Positions 20,603 through 32,010 of a DNA stretch of 64,000 nucleotides are shown here, piece by piece. Position 1 is the first letter of the stretch. Every line of letters starts with the position of its first letter. A program made the translations under genes and the position numbers. The stretch is from Candidula unifasciata (Eukaryota; Mollusca; Gastropoda; Stylommatophora; Geomitridae), in assembly GCA_905116865.2 (NCBI GenBank), contig CAJHNH020002018.1:42501-106500 (forward strand). The letters are read 5' to 3'. The notes under the pieces are model-generated. The model saw only the letters and a program-made list of their open reading frames with translations, made no database searches and was not told the origin of the DNA.

Positions 20603-21525
20603 ATGTATCTTAGGAAGCATGTGAAGGCCAGGCTTCCCCAGACAACTGTCCTCGACAAATAGAGAGCTGGCCCGTGCAGGCCGAAGATCTCTCTGGATGA
20701 AGGTTGTGATGGTACTTTTTACTATTTTGTATTTTTTTACTGTAACGTCCTGTGTCTGGGGTTCATAGGAAGATGTGTTACTAAGTTACTTGTCCCCTTC
20801 TTGCACATATAATTCTTTTCTCCAGACTATTATCGCCCTCCCTTGTCGGCAGGTTTGAAAACAATATCATCACAATGTTTCAATCGTGTGAGTGCCTGAA
20901 GTTCTTGAGGTGAGAGGCTAGAGTGTCGGAAAGTTGGAATTTCAATTTATTGATCTCGAAAAGAGTTTTCTCAATGTATAAATCCAAAGCTCTAGATGCC
21001 CCAGGGTTAGGAGTCCAGGAAGATCTAGGTTTTGGAAACCAGTCAGTAGAGTCAGTAAGCACAGGTGCACTGGTTCTCTCAGGTCGGGTGCTGTGTTCAT
21101 ATTGCAACCTGAGCCTGCGAAAAAAGTTGTGAGCGTCCTGAAGGAGAGAGTATCGGTCGCTAGATGGACCTAAGGGCACGAACCGGAGGCCCTTGCTGAG
21201 GACCGATATCTCGGATGTGGACAGAGAGAGGTCCGGAGGTATACAGACAACCCGGTTATCAGTGCCTGCAAAAGGTGGAGAGGAGGAGAGAGTGAGTGGA
21301 GCGGGGTGGAGTTTTGTCAATTTATTGTGCTTAGCAGTTGATAGGCATCGATATAAATGGTGGTCGGTGCTGTTGATAATACACCGTATAACACAATATA
21401 GAAAATAATTGTTGGAAGTTAGCTGGAATAAACGTCTATCTAGGTTGGTGATGCGCAATCTGAGCTCGGGCAACTGGTGCACGTGGTTGTCAGCAATACA
21501 GCGCATGCCCAGAGTGGCACATAGC
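20603..21525 (-). mobile_element. Penelope-like element fragment (N-terminal part of the RT polyprotein)
   Basis: Minus-strand reading gives LRLRITNLDRRL, LSTSEISVLSKGLRFVPLGP, HNFFRRLRLQYEHS, then after a frame break DDIVFKPADKGGR, ELYVQEGD and MLPKIHR. SKGLxFxP, KPADKGG and LPKIH are landmarks upstream of and in Penelope-like RT. The catalytic palm and any GIY-YIG endonuclease are absent. Two adjacent stops follow KPADKGGR. An uninterrupted 289-codon frame here includes LINE sequence read backward and is not a real protein. Confidence 0.7.
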
Positions 21526-21775
21526 GTCTCAATCAGAAACGAGACAATCTTATTTCTTTGGTCATGGGATGAGGAGAGAACTGGATTACCTCGTGACAGT
21601 AGGAAAGTTAGAGGGGTGAGAGGCAGAGGGAGACTGAGAGAAAAGATGTTGGGCAGTTTAACATCATGGCATGGAGGATCATCTGTGTCAGAGTTGATGG
21701 AGAGTACATGAGACAGGAGGTTGTGGATAGACATGACTACCAATGCCACACGGTGTGGACTTTCAGAGGTTTTAT
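21526..21775 (+). mobile_element. LINE C-terminal region, right part
   Basis: Encodes RGVRGRGRLREKMLGSLTSW, then HGGSSVSELMEST, the terminal motif of the LINE family also at 32500. Confidence 0.7.
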
Positions 21776-22117
21776 TCCTCAGTACAAACTTTTCTATGTT
21801 ATGTGATCACAATCGACGTTACTGCACCTTGGGCATTCCCATGCATGCTTAGTCCACCGATGCAGCATCAACTCCAAGGTACCTGTACTGACTGTTCAAA
21901 TGAGGAGTTCGTTATAATGTCTCCTGTCTCGGGTCTGGAAGGTGGTATAAACGTGCATCACTGCCAGGTCACCAACTGGGTAAAACTAATGTTGGTCTCC
22001 CCACTGACCGCCCATATACACACTAGCTCACTTCTGATTAGTAGACATTGAGCCACGTGACATTGACGCAAGGTTACGGGGGTGTTCCGCAATGCCGTTG
22101 ATATCACGAGTTCTATA

Positions 22118-22265
22118 TTTCAGCACGCCAGCGCTTTTTAACACTAAAAAAAAACATGGACAAACTGGGTCTGACAGAACTCCCATAGAGAGTACTGCAA
22201 CCTACGTCACATGGATTCTGTTTCTTGGAATAAAAACCTAAATGCAAGACAACTCAGAAAGCAAA
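22118..22265 (+). repeat. rep-I copy
   Basis: Inverted match to 9500-9665. Confidence 0.6.
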
Positions 22266-22269
22266 CAAC

Positions 22270-23300
22270 AGAGCGGCACATCCGTAACCTGCAGGAAAAT
22301 AGACCAGCCCAACAAACTTATGAATGAAACGTGACCTACTTTGTTTGGGGAGACTAACTTAAATCTAACCCACCAATTGTTTCAGAGATTCGGCTTATCC
22401 ACTAGACTAGTCCATACAATGTAGATCAGGGTTACTGAACTAAAGGAGGCGCTATGTTCCATTCGGGGTAATAGATAGGGTCACCACAATGTCTTGAGCT
22501 AAAAAAAAAAAAAAAACGGGACATACCACAACAGTTGTGAGCTAAAAACGGGACATTCCAGGCACCTAGTTTAATTTCAACACAGCAGCCACTTTCTTTC
22601 TAGGTCACCCGTGTGAGAAAGTTAACTACTCGCTCTGCAATGGTACTATAATAACCCCAACTGATGTCGCAAAGAAATCAACGAAATAAAGTGCTCATCA
22701 TCTGCGCTGAAAGATACAATGAAGTGCATGGTGTATTCTCCAGTTCATTCCTAGACTGTTATAAAACGGGACATTTGTAGTTATTGTTGGCGTATCGACG
22801 AGACGGCCGGGGTACACCTTAAAAAACCAGGCCTGTCTCAATGAAAACAGGACTTATGTTCACCTTAGTTATAGTGCAGAAGAGGACGAATACAACAAAA
22901 CTAGAGTCGTGGCCGTTTTAGTTTGGAGGTGTAATGGCATGTGTTTAGCCAGAATTCGTGAAAAGGAACTTACATCTGTGCACATCTTTTACCCCCGACA
23001 GCTGTGTACAACACGCAGTGAAGTACCACAAAACTGCAAAGGTAGTAAAACATAGACACAATAAAACTACTCGGCTATAGAAAGCGTATGGTCATGTCGT
23101 TTCAAAATTAACTTGTTCTTTTTCGTGACAAAATGGCGCCCAGGGATACACACGGGCAATACCGTCAAGAGGGTACAGTCTTTAGAAGCATAGGTTTATC
23201 CCCCCTGCCAGTACATCTTTGGAACAATGTGTTAAAAGATTGGACCGAAAGTCACAGATATCGTAGCTTGCTGTAAACTACAGCACAATATACTACGATC
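22270..23300. other. Unassigned spacer
   Basis: Contains an A-run and two nearby GGGACAT repeats near 22515-22560; nothing else recognised. Confidence 0.4.
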
Positions 23301-23309
23301 TTTTAAGGG

Positions 23310-24335
23310 TGCAAAAAAAAAAAAAAAAGAAAAAAAAAGAAGAAGAAGAAAAGGAAGAAGACGAAGAAGGCAAAGAAGAAGAGAAAAGCGAAGAAGAAGA
23401 AGAAGAAAACGAAGAAGAGGAAGGAAAGAAGAAGAAGAAGGAGAAGAAACGAAGAGAAGAAGAAAAAGAAGGAACGAAGAAAAGAAGAAGAAGAAGAAGA
23501 AGAAGAAGAAGAAGAAGAAACTAAGAGAAGAATACAAAGAAGGGACGAAGAAAAGAAGAAGAAGAAACGAAGAAGAAGAAGAAGAAGAAGAAGAAGAAGA
23601 AGAAGAAGAAGAAGAAGAAGAAGAAGAAGAAGAAGAAGAAGAAGAAGAAGAAGAAGAAGAAGAAGAAGAAACAAAGAAGAAGAAACGAAGAAGAAGAAGA
23701 AGAAGAAGAAGAAGAAACGAAGAGAAAAAGAAAAAGAAGGAACGAAGAAAAGAAGAAAAAGAAACGAGGAAAAGAAGAAGAAGAAACGAAGAAAAGAAGA
23801 AGAAGAAGAAGAAGAAGAAGAAGAAGAAGAAGAAGAAGAAGAAGAAGAAGAAGAAGAAGAAGAAGAAGAAAAGAAGATGAAAAAGAAGAAGAAGAAGAAG
23901 AAGAAGAAAAGAAGATGAAAAAGAAGAAGAAGAAAAGAAGATGAAAAAGAAGAAGAAGAAGAAAACGGAGAAAATAAGAAACAGCAGAAAAATAAGCAGA
24001 AGAAAAAAAAGGAAAAAAAAAAGAAGGAGGAGGAGAAGAAGAAGAAGAAGAAGAAGAAGAAGAAGAAGAAGAAGAAGAAGAAGAAGAAGAAGAAGAAGAA
24101 GAAGAAGAAGAAGAAGAAGAAGAAGAAGAAGAAGAAAAAGAAGAAGAAGAAGAAGAAGAAGAAAAAGAAGAAGAAGAAGAAGAAGAAGAAGAAGAAGAAG
24201 AAGAAGAAAAAAAAAGAAGAAGAAGAAGAAGAAGAAGAAGAAGAAGAAGAAGAAGAAGATAAAAACGAAGAAGAAAACGAAGAAAAGTAGAAAAAAAGCA
24301 AGAAGAAACGAAGAAGAGGAAGAAGAAGGAGGAGG
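23310..24335 (+). repeat. ~1-kb GAA-rich homopurine tract
   Basis: Almost only A and G on the plus strand, mostly (GAA)n, with rare C (GAAACGAAG) and T (AAGATGAAAA) interruptions and A-runs. All Lys/Glu/Arg and Phe/Leu/Ser frames here are by-products. Confidence 0.97.
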
Positions 24336-24499
24336 AGGTGCCGGATATACATTGTGCACAAACAAGTTTAGATAAAGGATTTACACTGCTGGGTTGTCAG
24401 CGACAGGTCATCACATTTTGAGTGGCTGTCAAGTACCGTTTAGGAGTAGCGCTACATTTGGTGAAGTGTTATTTCTGTCACCAAAGTCTGACCTCTGGG

Positions 24500-24890
24500 A
24501 CACGCCTGTTGGCACAGGGCATGGGTCTGACCGTGTAGTGAGCAACACTGATGGGCGGGGCATGGGTCCGACCGTGTAGTGAGCAACACTGATGGGCAGG
24601 GCATGGGTCCGACCGTGTAGTGAGCAACACTAATGGGCAGGGCATCGGTCCGACCGTGTAGTGAGCAACACTGATGGGCAGGGCATGGGTCCGACCGTGT
24701 AGTGAGCAACACTAATGGGCAGGGCATAGGTCCGACCGTGTAGTGAGCAACACTGATGGGCAGGGCATGGGTCCGACCGTGTAGTGAGCAACACTAATGG
24801 GCAGGGCATCGGTCCGACCGTGTAGTGAGCAACACTGATGGGCAGGGCATGGGTCCGACCGTATAGTGAGCAACACTGATGGGCAGGGGC
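24500..24890 (+). repeat. 41-bp minisatellite, about 9.5 units
   Basis: The unit contains CACTGATGGGCAGGGCATGG and TCCGACCGTGTAGTGAGCAA. Variation is limited to a few sites, so the array is young or homogenised. Confidence 0.95.
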
Positions 24891-24949
24891 GGCGGTATAA
24901 AGACGTGTTTATTTCTCGTGTGTATTGTAAAATCAAAATACCTTTTGTT

Positions 24950-25155
24950 TTTCCTACACCTTCGGACAAATTGGCGCTCGGAACGTGATGTGGTCAACAT
25001 CACGCCTGCCGCCTTTACTTTCCCGGACTTTACCTGGTAACTTGATAGCCAGGGTCATTTTAGAAGGAGAACAAAACAAGGCTGGCTGTGTTTGGATTGG
25101 TACCCGCTACCTTCAGATACGCATGCGAGAGTCTAGGCGCTACACCACGGCCGTT
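24950..25155 (-). mobile_element. SINE-B copy
   Basis: GTGATGTGGTCAACATCACG, GCCGCCTTTACTTTCCCGG, then the head GAGAGTCTAGGCGCTACACC. Confidence 0.75.
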
Positions 25156-25254
25156 CCTAATGTATACTGCACATATTTAAAAAAAAATTTTGAAAAAAAA
25201 AAAAATACAGTTTAAAAAATTGCATTCTTTTGCACATCGTGCTCAGTACTAGAT

Positions 25255-25634
25255 CTAATTTTACACAGCTCAATCGGCACTCGATTTGATTATATGACAC
25301 GCCGACTGTTTTTACTACCCAAGATGTTACCTGGTACTCGTTTTAGGCTTGGTCCATATGGGAGCCATCTGGTTAGTTTTAAAAGGAACCCCAAATAAAT
25401 CATGCAGATTTGAACCCACGACCTTCAGTCAGATAAGCGAAGGTCTAGCCCAGTGGTCTCCAACCTTCTTGAGGTGTTGGCCACTTGAGTAAATCCTACC
25501 CCCCCCCCCCCCTCCCACATAACAAAATGTTATTTTAAAAAAGATTAGGAATGGGTTGAGGTCAGGGGGTGCGTCCCCCCCCCCCTCCCTAGGTTGGAGA
25601 CCGCTGGTCTAATCGCTGCACTAACGCCACTCTT
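25255..25634 (-). mobile_element. SINE-B copy split by a hAT MITE
   Basis: The body (ACCTGGTACTCGTTTTAGGC) and B-box side (ATTTGAACCCACGACC) lie left of 25450; the end of the head (GTCTAATCGCTGCACTAACG) resumes at 25607. Confidence 0.75.
25451..25606. mobile_element. hAT-type MITE, 156 bp, with terminal inverted repeats
   Basis: Starts CAGTGGTCTCCAACCT and ends AGGTTGGAGACCGCTG, inverted repeats with one mismatch. Flanking octamers GTCTAGCC and GTCTAATC agree at 6 of 8 bases, as an aged hAT target duplication would. It holds poly-C stretches and no ORF. Confidence 0.85.
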
Positions 25635-25644
25635 ATCAAATCAG

Positions 25645-25860
25645 CGAACAGGTCGCCCAATGGCTCGCCGGTAGACGACTTTATCGCCGGTCGGGACATT
25701 ATTTGGGTCTGTCCTTTTATCAACACTGCAGGAGTCCTTTTCAGCTCTCTTGTTGGCATGCAGTGCTAAGCCAATTTATATGGCGCACAAAACCTAGTCA
25801 CAATTATAACCTAAAGCTTTCCCTTCGGGGATGCTGGTTGAACGTGACGATTTGTTTTTT
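25645..25860 (+). repeat. rep-J copy
   Basis: GGCTCGCCGGTAGACGAC, ATCAACACTGCAGGAGTCC and GTCACAATTATAACCTAAAG are shared with 36561 and 60611. Confidence 0.7.
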
Positions 25861-25924
25861 ACTCAGCAAGGCACTTTTATACCGCCATTGTAAATGTAAA
25901 GTAAAATGTAAAGCTCGGGGAATT

Positions 25925-26090
25925 CTCCATGCCTTCAGTGGTATTGGGCACACAGGATAGAGACCAATCGGCACTCAGTGGGTGGTGTCGATCTGGGAAC
26001 CAAGATCATTTTCAAATAAAAGCTCGGTACCGTCGGGACCCGAACCCACGACCTGACGATCCGCGGGCGGGCGTCCGCTACACTACGATT
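25925..26090 (-). mobile_element. SINE-B with internal deletion
   Basis: The tail (GCCTTCAGTGGTATTGGGCA) runs directly from GGCACTCAGTGGGTG into GTCGATCTGGGAACC, skipping the middle; the head is intact. Confidence 0.7.
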
Positions 26091-26269
26091 TCTTTCATGT
26101 AAATATAAACGTTGCAATTAGTGAAAGAACCGAATTTGGGAAACATATGCATCTTTCATGTAGCAAAATACCCTTTCTGATCCATGGCCTCCTTTTCTGG
26201 TCGCAGTGTTTAGATGTTAAGAGTTTCCTTTTTTTTAAACAGGCTCCAAACATATACGCTAAACGCAAG

Positions 26270-26409
<140 letters not shown>

Positions 26410-26557
26410 CTTGTTTTGCCTTCTGTCCCACGAAGGAAGCATTAGCCCTTAACCAACTCACGCCAAGTGGTTATATCCTTCGCTATTGCATGCAGCTCAT
26501 CCCCATGTTTTCCCAACGTTTTTGACTTCACTCTCAAGCTTACCTTTTGTGTGTGTT

Positions 26558-26588
<31 letters not shown>

Positions 26589-26734
26589 TGTTCATTTCTG
26601 TACCTCTTGTGTTTTCCAGTGCATTAACATTCTGGTGTTTTTTCCTTAAATGTCCTTAGCGTGTGTCCTATCCAACGCCAGCGGTTTTTTTTTTTCTTTT
26701 ATAACTTGGTTAGGTTAGTCCTTTTACAACGCTC

Positions 26735-26965
26735 GACATTAGTGAATACACACACACACACACATCCAACACACAATATGCCCAACTTTTTATCTAGAAA
26801 AATTCCCGTCAAAGTTCCAGGGCCTCATTGGGAGGAGGGGGGGGGGGGGGGGGTGTGTACACGCACACACACACACATCCAATACACAATATGCCCAACT
26901 TTTTGTCTAGAAAAATTCCCGTCTAAGTTCCAGGGCCTCATTTGGGCAGGGGGGAGGGTGTACAC
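26735..26965 (+). repeat. ~113-bp direct duplication, two units, with CA and G runs
   Basis: ACACAATATGCCCAACTTTT and CTAGAAAAATTCCCGTC recur about 113 bases apart, each followed by GTTCCAGGGCCTCATT and a G-rich run. Confidence 0.9.
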
Positions 26966-27094
26966 GCTCACAGCCCCCCTCCCCCACCCCCAGTCCCTAA
27001 CCAAATGTCGCAAAAGACAGATTAGGGGGTTTCATTCAAGGTGACAATGCTTCTCCTTTACAGACGAGAAGCCAAGGGTGAACATTCAAGTAAG

Positions 27095-29080
27095 CCAGAT
27101 CTGAAACATGTACCATGAGATGATGATGGTGACTAACATGTACCATAAGATGATGATGGTGACTATCATGTAACATGAGATGATGATGGTGACTAACATG
27201 TACCATGAGATGATGATGGTGACTAACATGTACCATGAGATGATTATTGAGACTAACATGTACCATGAGATGATGATGGTGACTAACATGTACAATGAGA
27301 TAATGATGGTGACTAACATGTACCATAAGATGATGATGGTGACTATCATGTAACATGAGATGATGATGGTAACTAACATGTACCATGAGATGATTATTGA
27401 GACTAACATGTACCATGAGATGATGATGGTGACTATCATGTACCATGAGATGATGATGGTGACTAACATGTACCATGAGATGATGATGGTGACTATCATG
27501 TACCATGAGATGATGATGGTGACTATCATGTACCATGAGATAATGATGGTGACTAACATGTACCATGAGATGATGATGGTGACTATCATGTACCATAAGA
27601 CGATGATGGTGACTAACATGTACCATGAGATGATGATGGTGACTAACATGTATCATGAGATGATGATGGTGACTAACCATGAGATGATGATGGTGACTAA
27701 CCATGAGATGATGATGGTGACTAATCATGAGATGATATTGGTGACTAACCATGAGATGATGATGGTGACTAACATTACCATGAGATGATGATGGTGACTA
27801 ACATGTACCATGAGATGATGATGGTGACTAACATGTACCATAAGATGATGATAGTGACTAACCATGAGATGACGATGGTGACTAACCATGAGATGATGAT
27901 GGTGACTAACCATGAGATGATGATGGTCACTAACATGTACCATGAGATGATGATGGTGACTAACATGTACCATGAGATGATGATGGTGACTAACATGTAC
28001 CATAAGATGAAGATGGTGACTAACATGTACCATGAGATGATGATGCTGACTAACCATGAGATGATGATGGTGACTAGCCATGAGATGATGATGGTGACTA
28101 ACCATGAGATGATGATGGTGACTAACCATGAGATGATTATGGTGAGTAACCATGAGATGATGATGGTGACCAACCATGAGATGATGATGGTGACTAACTA
28201 TGAGGTGATGATGGTGACTAACCATGAGATGATGATGGTGACTAACATGTACCATGAGATGATGATGGGGACTAACATGTACCATAAGATGATGATGGTG
28301 ACCACCATGTACCATAAGATGATGATGGTGACTAACCATGAGATGATGATGGTGACTAGCCATGAGATGATGATGGCGACTAACCATGAGATGATGATGG
28401 TGATTTGTAACCAACCATGAGATGATATGGTGACCACATGAGATGATGATGGTGACCAACCATGAGATGATGATGGTGACTAACCATGAGATGATGATGG
28501 TGACTAACCATGAGATGATGATGGTGACCAACCATGAGATGATGATGGTGACTAACCATGAGATGATGATGGTGACTAACCATGAGATGATGATGGTGAC
28601 TAACATGTACCATGAGATGATGATGGGGACTAACATGTACCATAAGATGATGATGGTGACCAACATGTACCATGAGATGATGATGGTGACTAACCATGAG
28701 ATGATGATGGTGACTAACCATAAGATGATGATGGTGACTAACCATGAGATGATGATGGTGACTAACCATGAGATGATGATGGTGACTAACCATAAGATGA
28801 TGATGGTGACTAACCATGAGATGATGATGGTGACTAATATGTACCATGAGATGATGATGGTGACCAACATGTACCATAAGATGACGATGGTGACTAACCA
28901 TGAGATGATTATGGTGACTAACCATGAGATGATGATGGTCACTAACATGTACCATGAGATGATGATGGAGATGATGATGGTGACTAACATGTACCATGAG
29001 ATGATGATGGTGACTAACATGTACCATGAGATGATGATGGTGACTTACATGTACCATGAGATGATGATGGTGACGACGAA
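27095..29080 (+). repeat. 2-kb minisatellite of interleaved 30-bp and 24-bp units
   Basis: The long unit is CATGTACCATGAGATGATGA plus TGGTGACTAA; the short unit lacks six bases (CATGTA). Long units fill 27095-27655; later parts mix both in blocks. Both lengths are multiples of three, so several frames stay open for hundreds of codons on both strands (repeats such as HEMMMVTN and HHHHLMVS). Confidence 0.97.
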
Positions 29081-29229
29081 GAAGAAGAATGTAAAGGTAA
29101 CGGTGAGAGGATCGACTTGAATGCACCTGGTTTTATCCCATATGGCTCAGTCTCTTCGCAGAACAGCTGACTGCCTCGCACAGAGAGCACCACCTCCGTT
29201 GCACAAGAAGAAGAAAACAAAAAGAATTA

Positions 29230-29490
29230 GTAGTAGTAGCAGCTGCAGAGCAGGAGGAGCAACAGCGGCAGCTACACTTGTAGCAGCAGCAGTAGTAGTA
29301 TTAGAAGTAATAGTAGTAGTAGTAGTAGCAGCAGCAGCAGCAGCAGCAGTAGGAGTAGGAGTAGGAGGAGAAGAAGAAGAAGAAGAAGAAGAAGAAGAAG
29401 AAGAAGAAGAAGAAGAAGAAGAAGAAGAAGAAGAAGAAGGAAGAAGAAGAAAGAAGAAGAAAGAAAAACAAAGAAAAAGAAAGAAAAAGT
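29230..29490 (+). repeat. Compound trinucleotide tract (AGT, AGC, GAA)
   Basis: AGTAGTAGC blocks pass into AGC, GGAGTA and about 25 GAA units. Confidence 0.95.
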
Positions 29491-29737
29491 AGAAGAAGAA
29501 GAAGGGGCAGACGCAACCACAGACACTGTTCGTTACTTATCAACACTATCACTTGTGCTTTCTTCAAGCTCTGTTGGCTTGTATAGTTGTTGATACTGTC
29601 AGTGTTTTTCTTTTGTATCTGGAGAAATGCCGATAGTGTAACTCTTAAGCGAAACCGCGTGCCGCCAGAACTGGTTAGTTACAGGTGTGGTTTGAAAATC
29701 ACACATCGTTTCCAAGATTTAGATCTGATAAACGGGT

Positions 29738-29840
29738 TTTGGGGGGTGGGGGGGGGTGGGGTGGGTGGGTGGGTGGGGGGTGGGGGGGGGGGGGGTACGA
29801 GAATACTAGAGGGGAGAGAAAAAGATTGGGGGGGGGGGGT
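29738..29840 (+). repeat. G-rich tract with quadruplex potential
   Basis: Runs of 3-13 G separated by single T, then a second poly-G at 29829. Confidence 0.85.
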
Positions 29841-30289
29841 GAAGAGGCAGAGTAGGGGAGGGAAGTATCAAGTATTGGAAAAGGGAGTTGCCGAGATAGA
29901 AAGATTGATGAAAGAAAAACTAAAAAAGTGGAGTGAGGAGTGTGGTGTTGGTTAGTGAGAGAGACAGAAGAATCCAAAGAGAGTGCTGAATAGACACTTA
30001 GACTGTTGAGGGAAGGGAGATATGGAGGAAAGAAGTGTCTGGGAATAAGAGACAATGACAGAGAGAGGCAGACGAGAGAGAAAGATCGAGAGAAAACACA
30101 GAAGGATGTGAAGAAAAATAGTGCTTTAGTGCGTGAGAGAGAGAGAGAGACAGAGAGAGAGAGAAGAGAGAGAAGGGGGAGGATGAGAAGGTGTGTGCGT
30201 GCCTGTGTGTACGTGTTGTGACTGTGTGTATGTGATGTGACTGTGTATGTGTTGTGACAGTGTGCATGTCTTGTGACTGTATGCGTGAA

Positions 30290-30360
<71 letters not shown>
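30290..30360 (+). repeat. (GA)n microsatellite
   Basis: About 34 GA units. Confidence 0.95.
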
Positions 30361-30362
<2 letters not shown>

Positions 30363-30645
30363 TTGGAAAAGAAAGTAAAGTTAGAGACAGAACATGTGTG
30401 TTTTTACGTACCTTCAATTTGTACCAAATCTCCACGCAGACGACATCTCTCTGATAGTCTTACCTGTCTTTGATCTTTTTTAGCGCGCCGATGGGGCAAC
30501 TCAGGTGTGCTGGCTAGTGAGAACAGAAAAACTGGAATAAACTAATGGAAAAGGGAAAAGGAAACGAGGTGAAAACACTGAAAATGAAATTTAAAAAAAA
30601 AAGTGATGAAGCCAGGAGCGTGAGGTACCAGGTTCGTTAACCTGA

Positions 30646-30843
30646 CAGTGGTTCTCAACCTTCCTAATGCCGCGACCCTTTAATACAGTATCTCATGTTG
30701 TGGCGACCCCCAAACATAAAATTATTTTCGTTACTACTTTATAACTTCAATGAATACAGGTTTTCCGATAGTCTTAGACAACCCCTGTGAAAGGGTCGTT
30801 CGACCAAAAAAAAGGGTCACGGCCCACAGGTTGAGAACCGCTG
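30646..30843 (+). mobile_element. SPIN-like hAT MITE, 198 bp
   Basis: Starts CAGTGGTTCTCAACCTTCCT and ends CCACAGGTTGAGAACCGCTG; contains GCCGCGACCCTTTAATACAG, CATGTTGTGG, ATAAAATTATTTTCGTT, TTTTCCGAT(A)GTCTTAG and GAAAGGGTCGTTCGACC. This order is that of the SPIN non-autonomous elements as I remember their consensus. No clean 8-bp target duplication is visible. Confidence 0.85.
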
Positions 30844-30881
30844 ACCTAATGGGTTTTTATAGTAAGGACAGAAGTTAGAGG

Positions 30882-31105
30882 AAGCCGCGGTTGCATAGCA
30901 ACTAGACAGACGCTAGTTTGCAAACCTGAAGGTGAAGGTCTTGGTTTCTAATCCGCGTTGAGCCGGGTTTTTTTTTTTCTTCAAAAGTGACCTTGACTCT
31001 CAGGACGATCCAGTCAAAAAATGGAAACCAGGTAGTATCCCAGAAAGTAAAGGCGGCCGACAAATGTTGACCACATACTGTCCGAGTGCAAATTTGTCTA
31101 TGTGA
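30882..31105 (+). mobile_element. SINE-B copy
   Basis: Head GCCGCGGTTGCATAGCAACT with an 11-T stretch after the B-box region; body AGTAAAGGCGGCCGAC. Confidence 0.7.
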
Positions 31106-31471
31106 CTAGTGAGGACAATCATCACAGCACTCCGGACACATCCTTAGGTGCTCCGGTCTCTTGCCTCAGAAGTCCACTAGCACAACATTACTGATGACGC
31201 CTGTTCTGTGTTAATTAATCCATGACATACTTTAGAGTACAGTAGGTCATGATTAATCATAGGTCTTGTCGCCTTGACGAAATGATAATTTCTTGCAGCC
31301 CTAGGTGCATCTCATATCCATCAGCCTAGACAGGGAAACGCAGTTGTGCTTTTTGTCGTATTCGTCTTTGCTTCAAACCTGCGCATGGCATTCGTTCCTA
31401 ACATCGCTTCTGTCTATAACAGCATAAAGAAATTAAAGTAAAGACATGGAAAGAGCAACCATATTTTCACA

Positions 31472-31600
31472 AACCAATCGGCGCTAGGTGGGTAATGTGG
31501 TCAGCGTTACACCGGCGGTCTTTACTTCCGCAGGACATACATCCTGGTACCTATTTTGGGCTGGGTCGATCTGCGACGACCCATACGATGAAAAAATCCA
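31472..31600 (-). mobile_element. SINE-B fragment
   Basis: AACCAATCGGCGCTAGGTGG, GTCTTTACTTCCGCAGGAC and GGTACCTATTTTGGGCTGGG. Confidence 0.65.
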
Positions 31601-31844
31601 CGCGTCTATAACAGAATCGATACCATAAAAAATTATCAAACTAAACTAAAAAGTAGAACTGATCAGCTTCATGTCATCACAGTCGCAAACGACAAGTGGA
31701 TGTTGCTGTTAGAGAGCCTTCATCAGCATGACATAATTGTCAGTAACAATTCCAAAGATGGCTATAGAAACATCACTTAATTGAGGTATTTCCCAGAAAA
31801 ATCCATATGCCTGTCTGGTAAGTTGAAGCTCTGACACAAGTAAG

Positions 31845-32010
31845 GGGCGTTTTCTCGAAAGTCACAGTCCATCAATCTGAGAGGCGAAAAACTAACAGCC
31901 TTCATACAAATATGTCTGATCTGTAAAACGGATATGCAGGAAAAACTCAAGTTCTGGAATCAGATCAAAGTCTCAAAGTGGATGAACAACCAGAACTTTC
32001 CACTGGAGAA
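31845..32010 (+). mobile_element. rep-G fragment
   Basis: GATCTGTAAAACGGATATGC, AACTCAAGTTCTGGAATCAG and GATGAACAACCAGAACTTTC. Confidence 0.65.

Noticed and set aside
20880..21749. 289-codon minus-strand ORF as one protein
   Set aside because: Its first ~75 codons are the plus-strand LINE end read backward; only the rest is Penelope-like.
23232..24365. Long Phe/Leu/Ser ORFs
   Set aside because: Translation of the GAA tract in its reverse strand.
27725..29020. 431-codon His-rich ORF on the minus strand
   Set aside because: Product of a minisatellite with unit lengths divisible by three; the opposite strand is open as well and codons show no selection.
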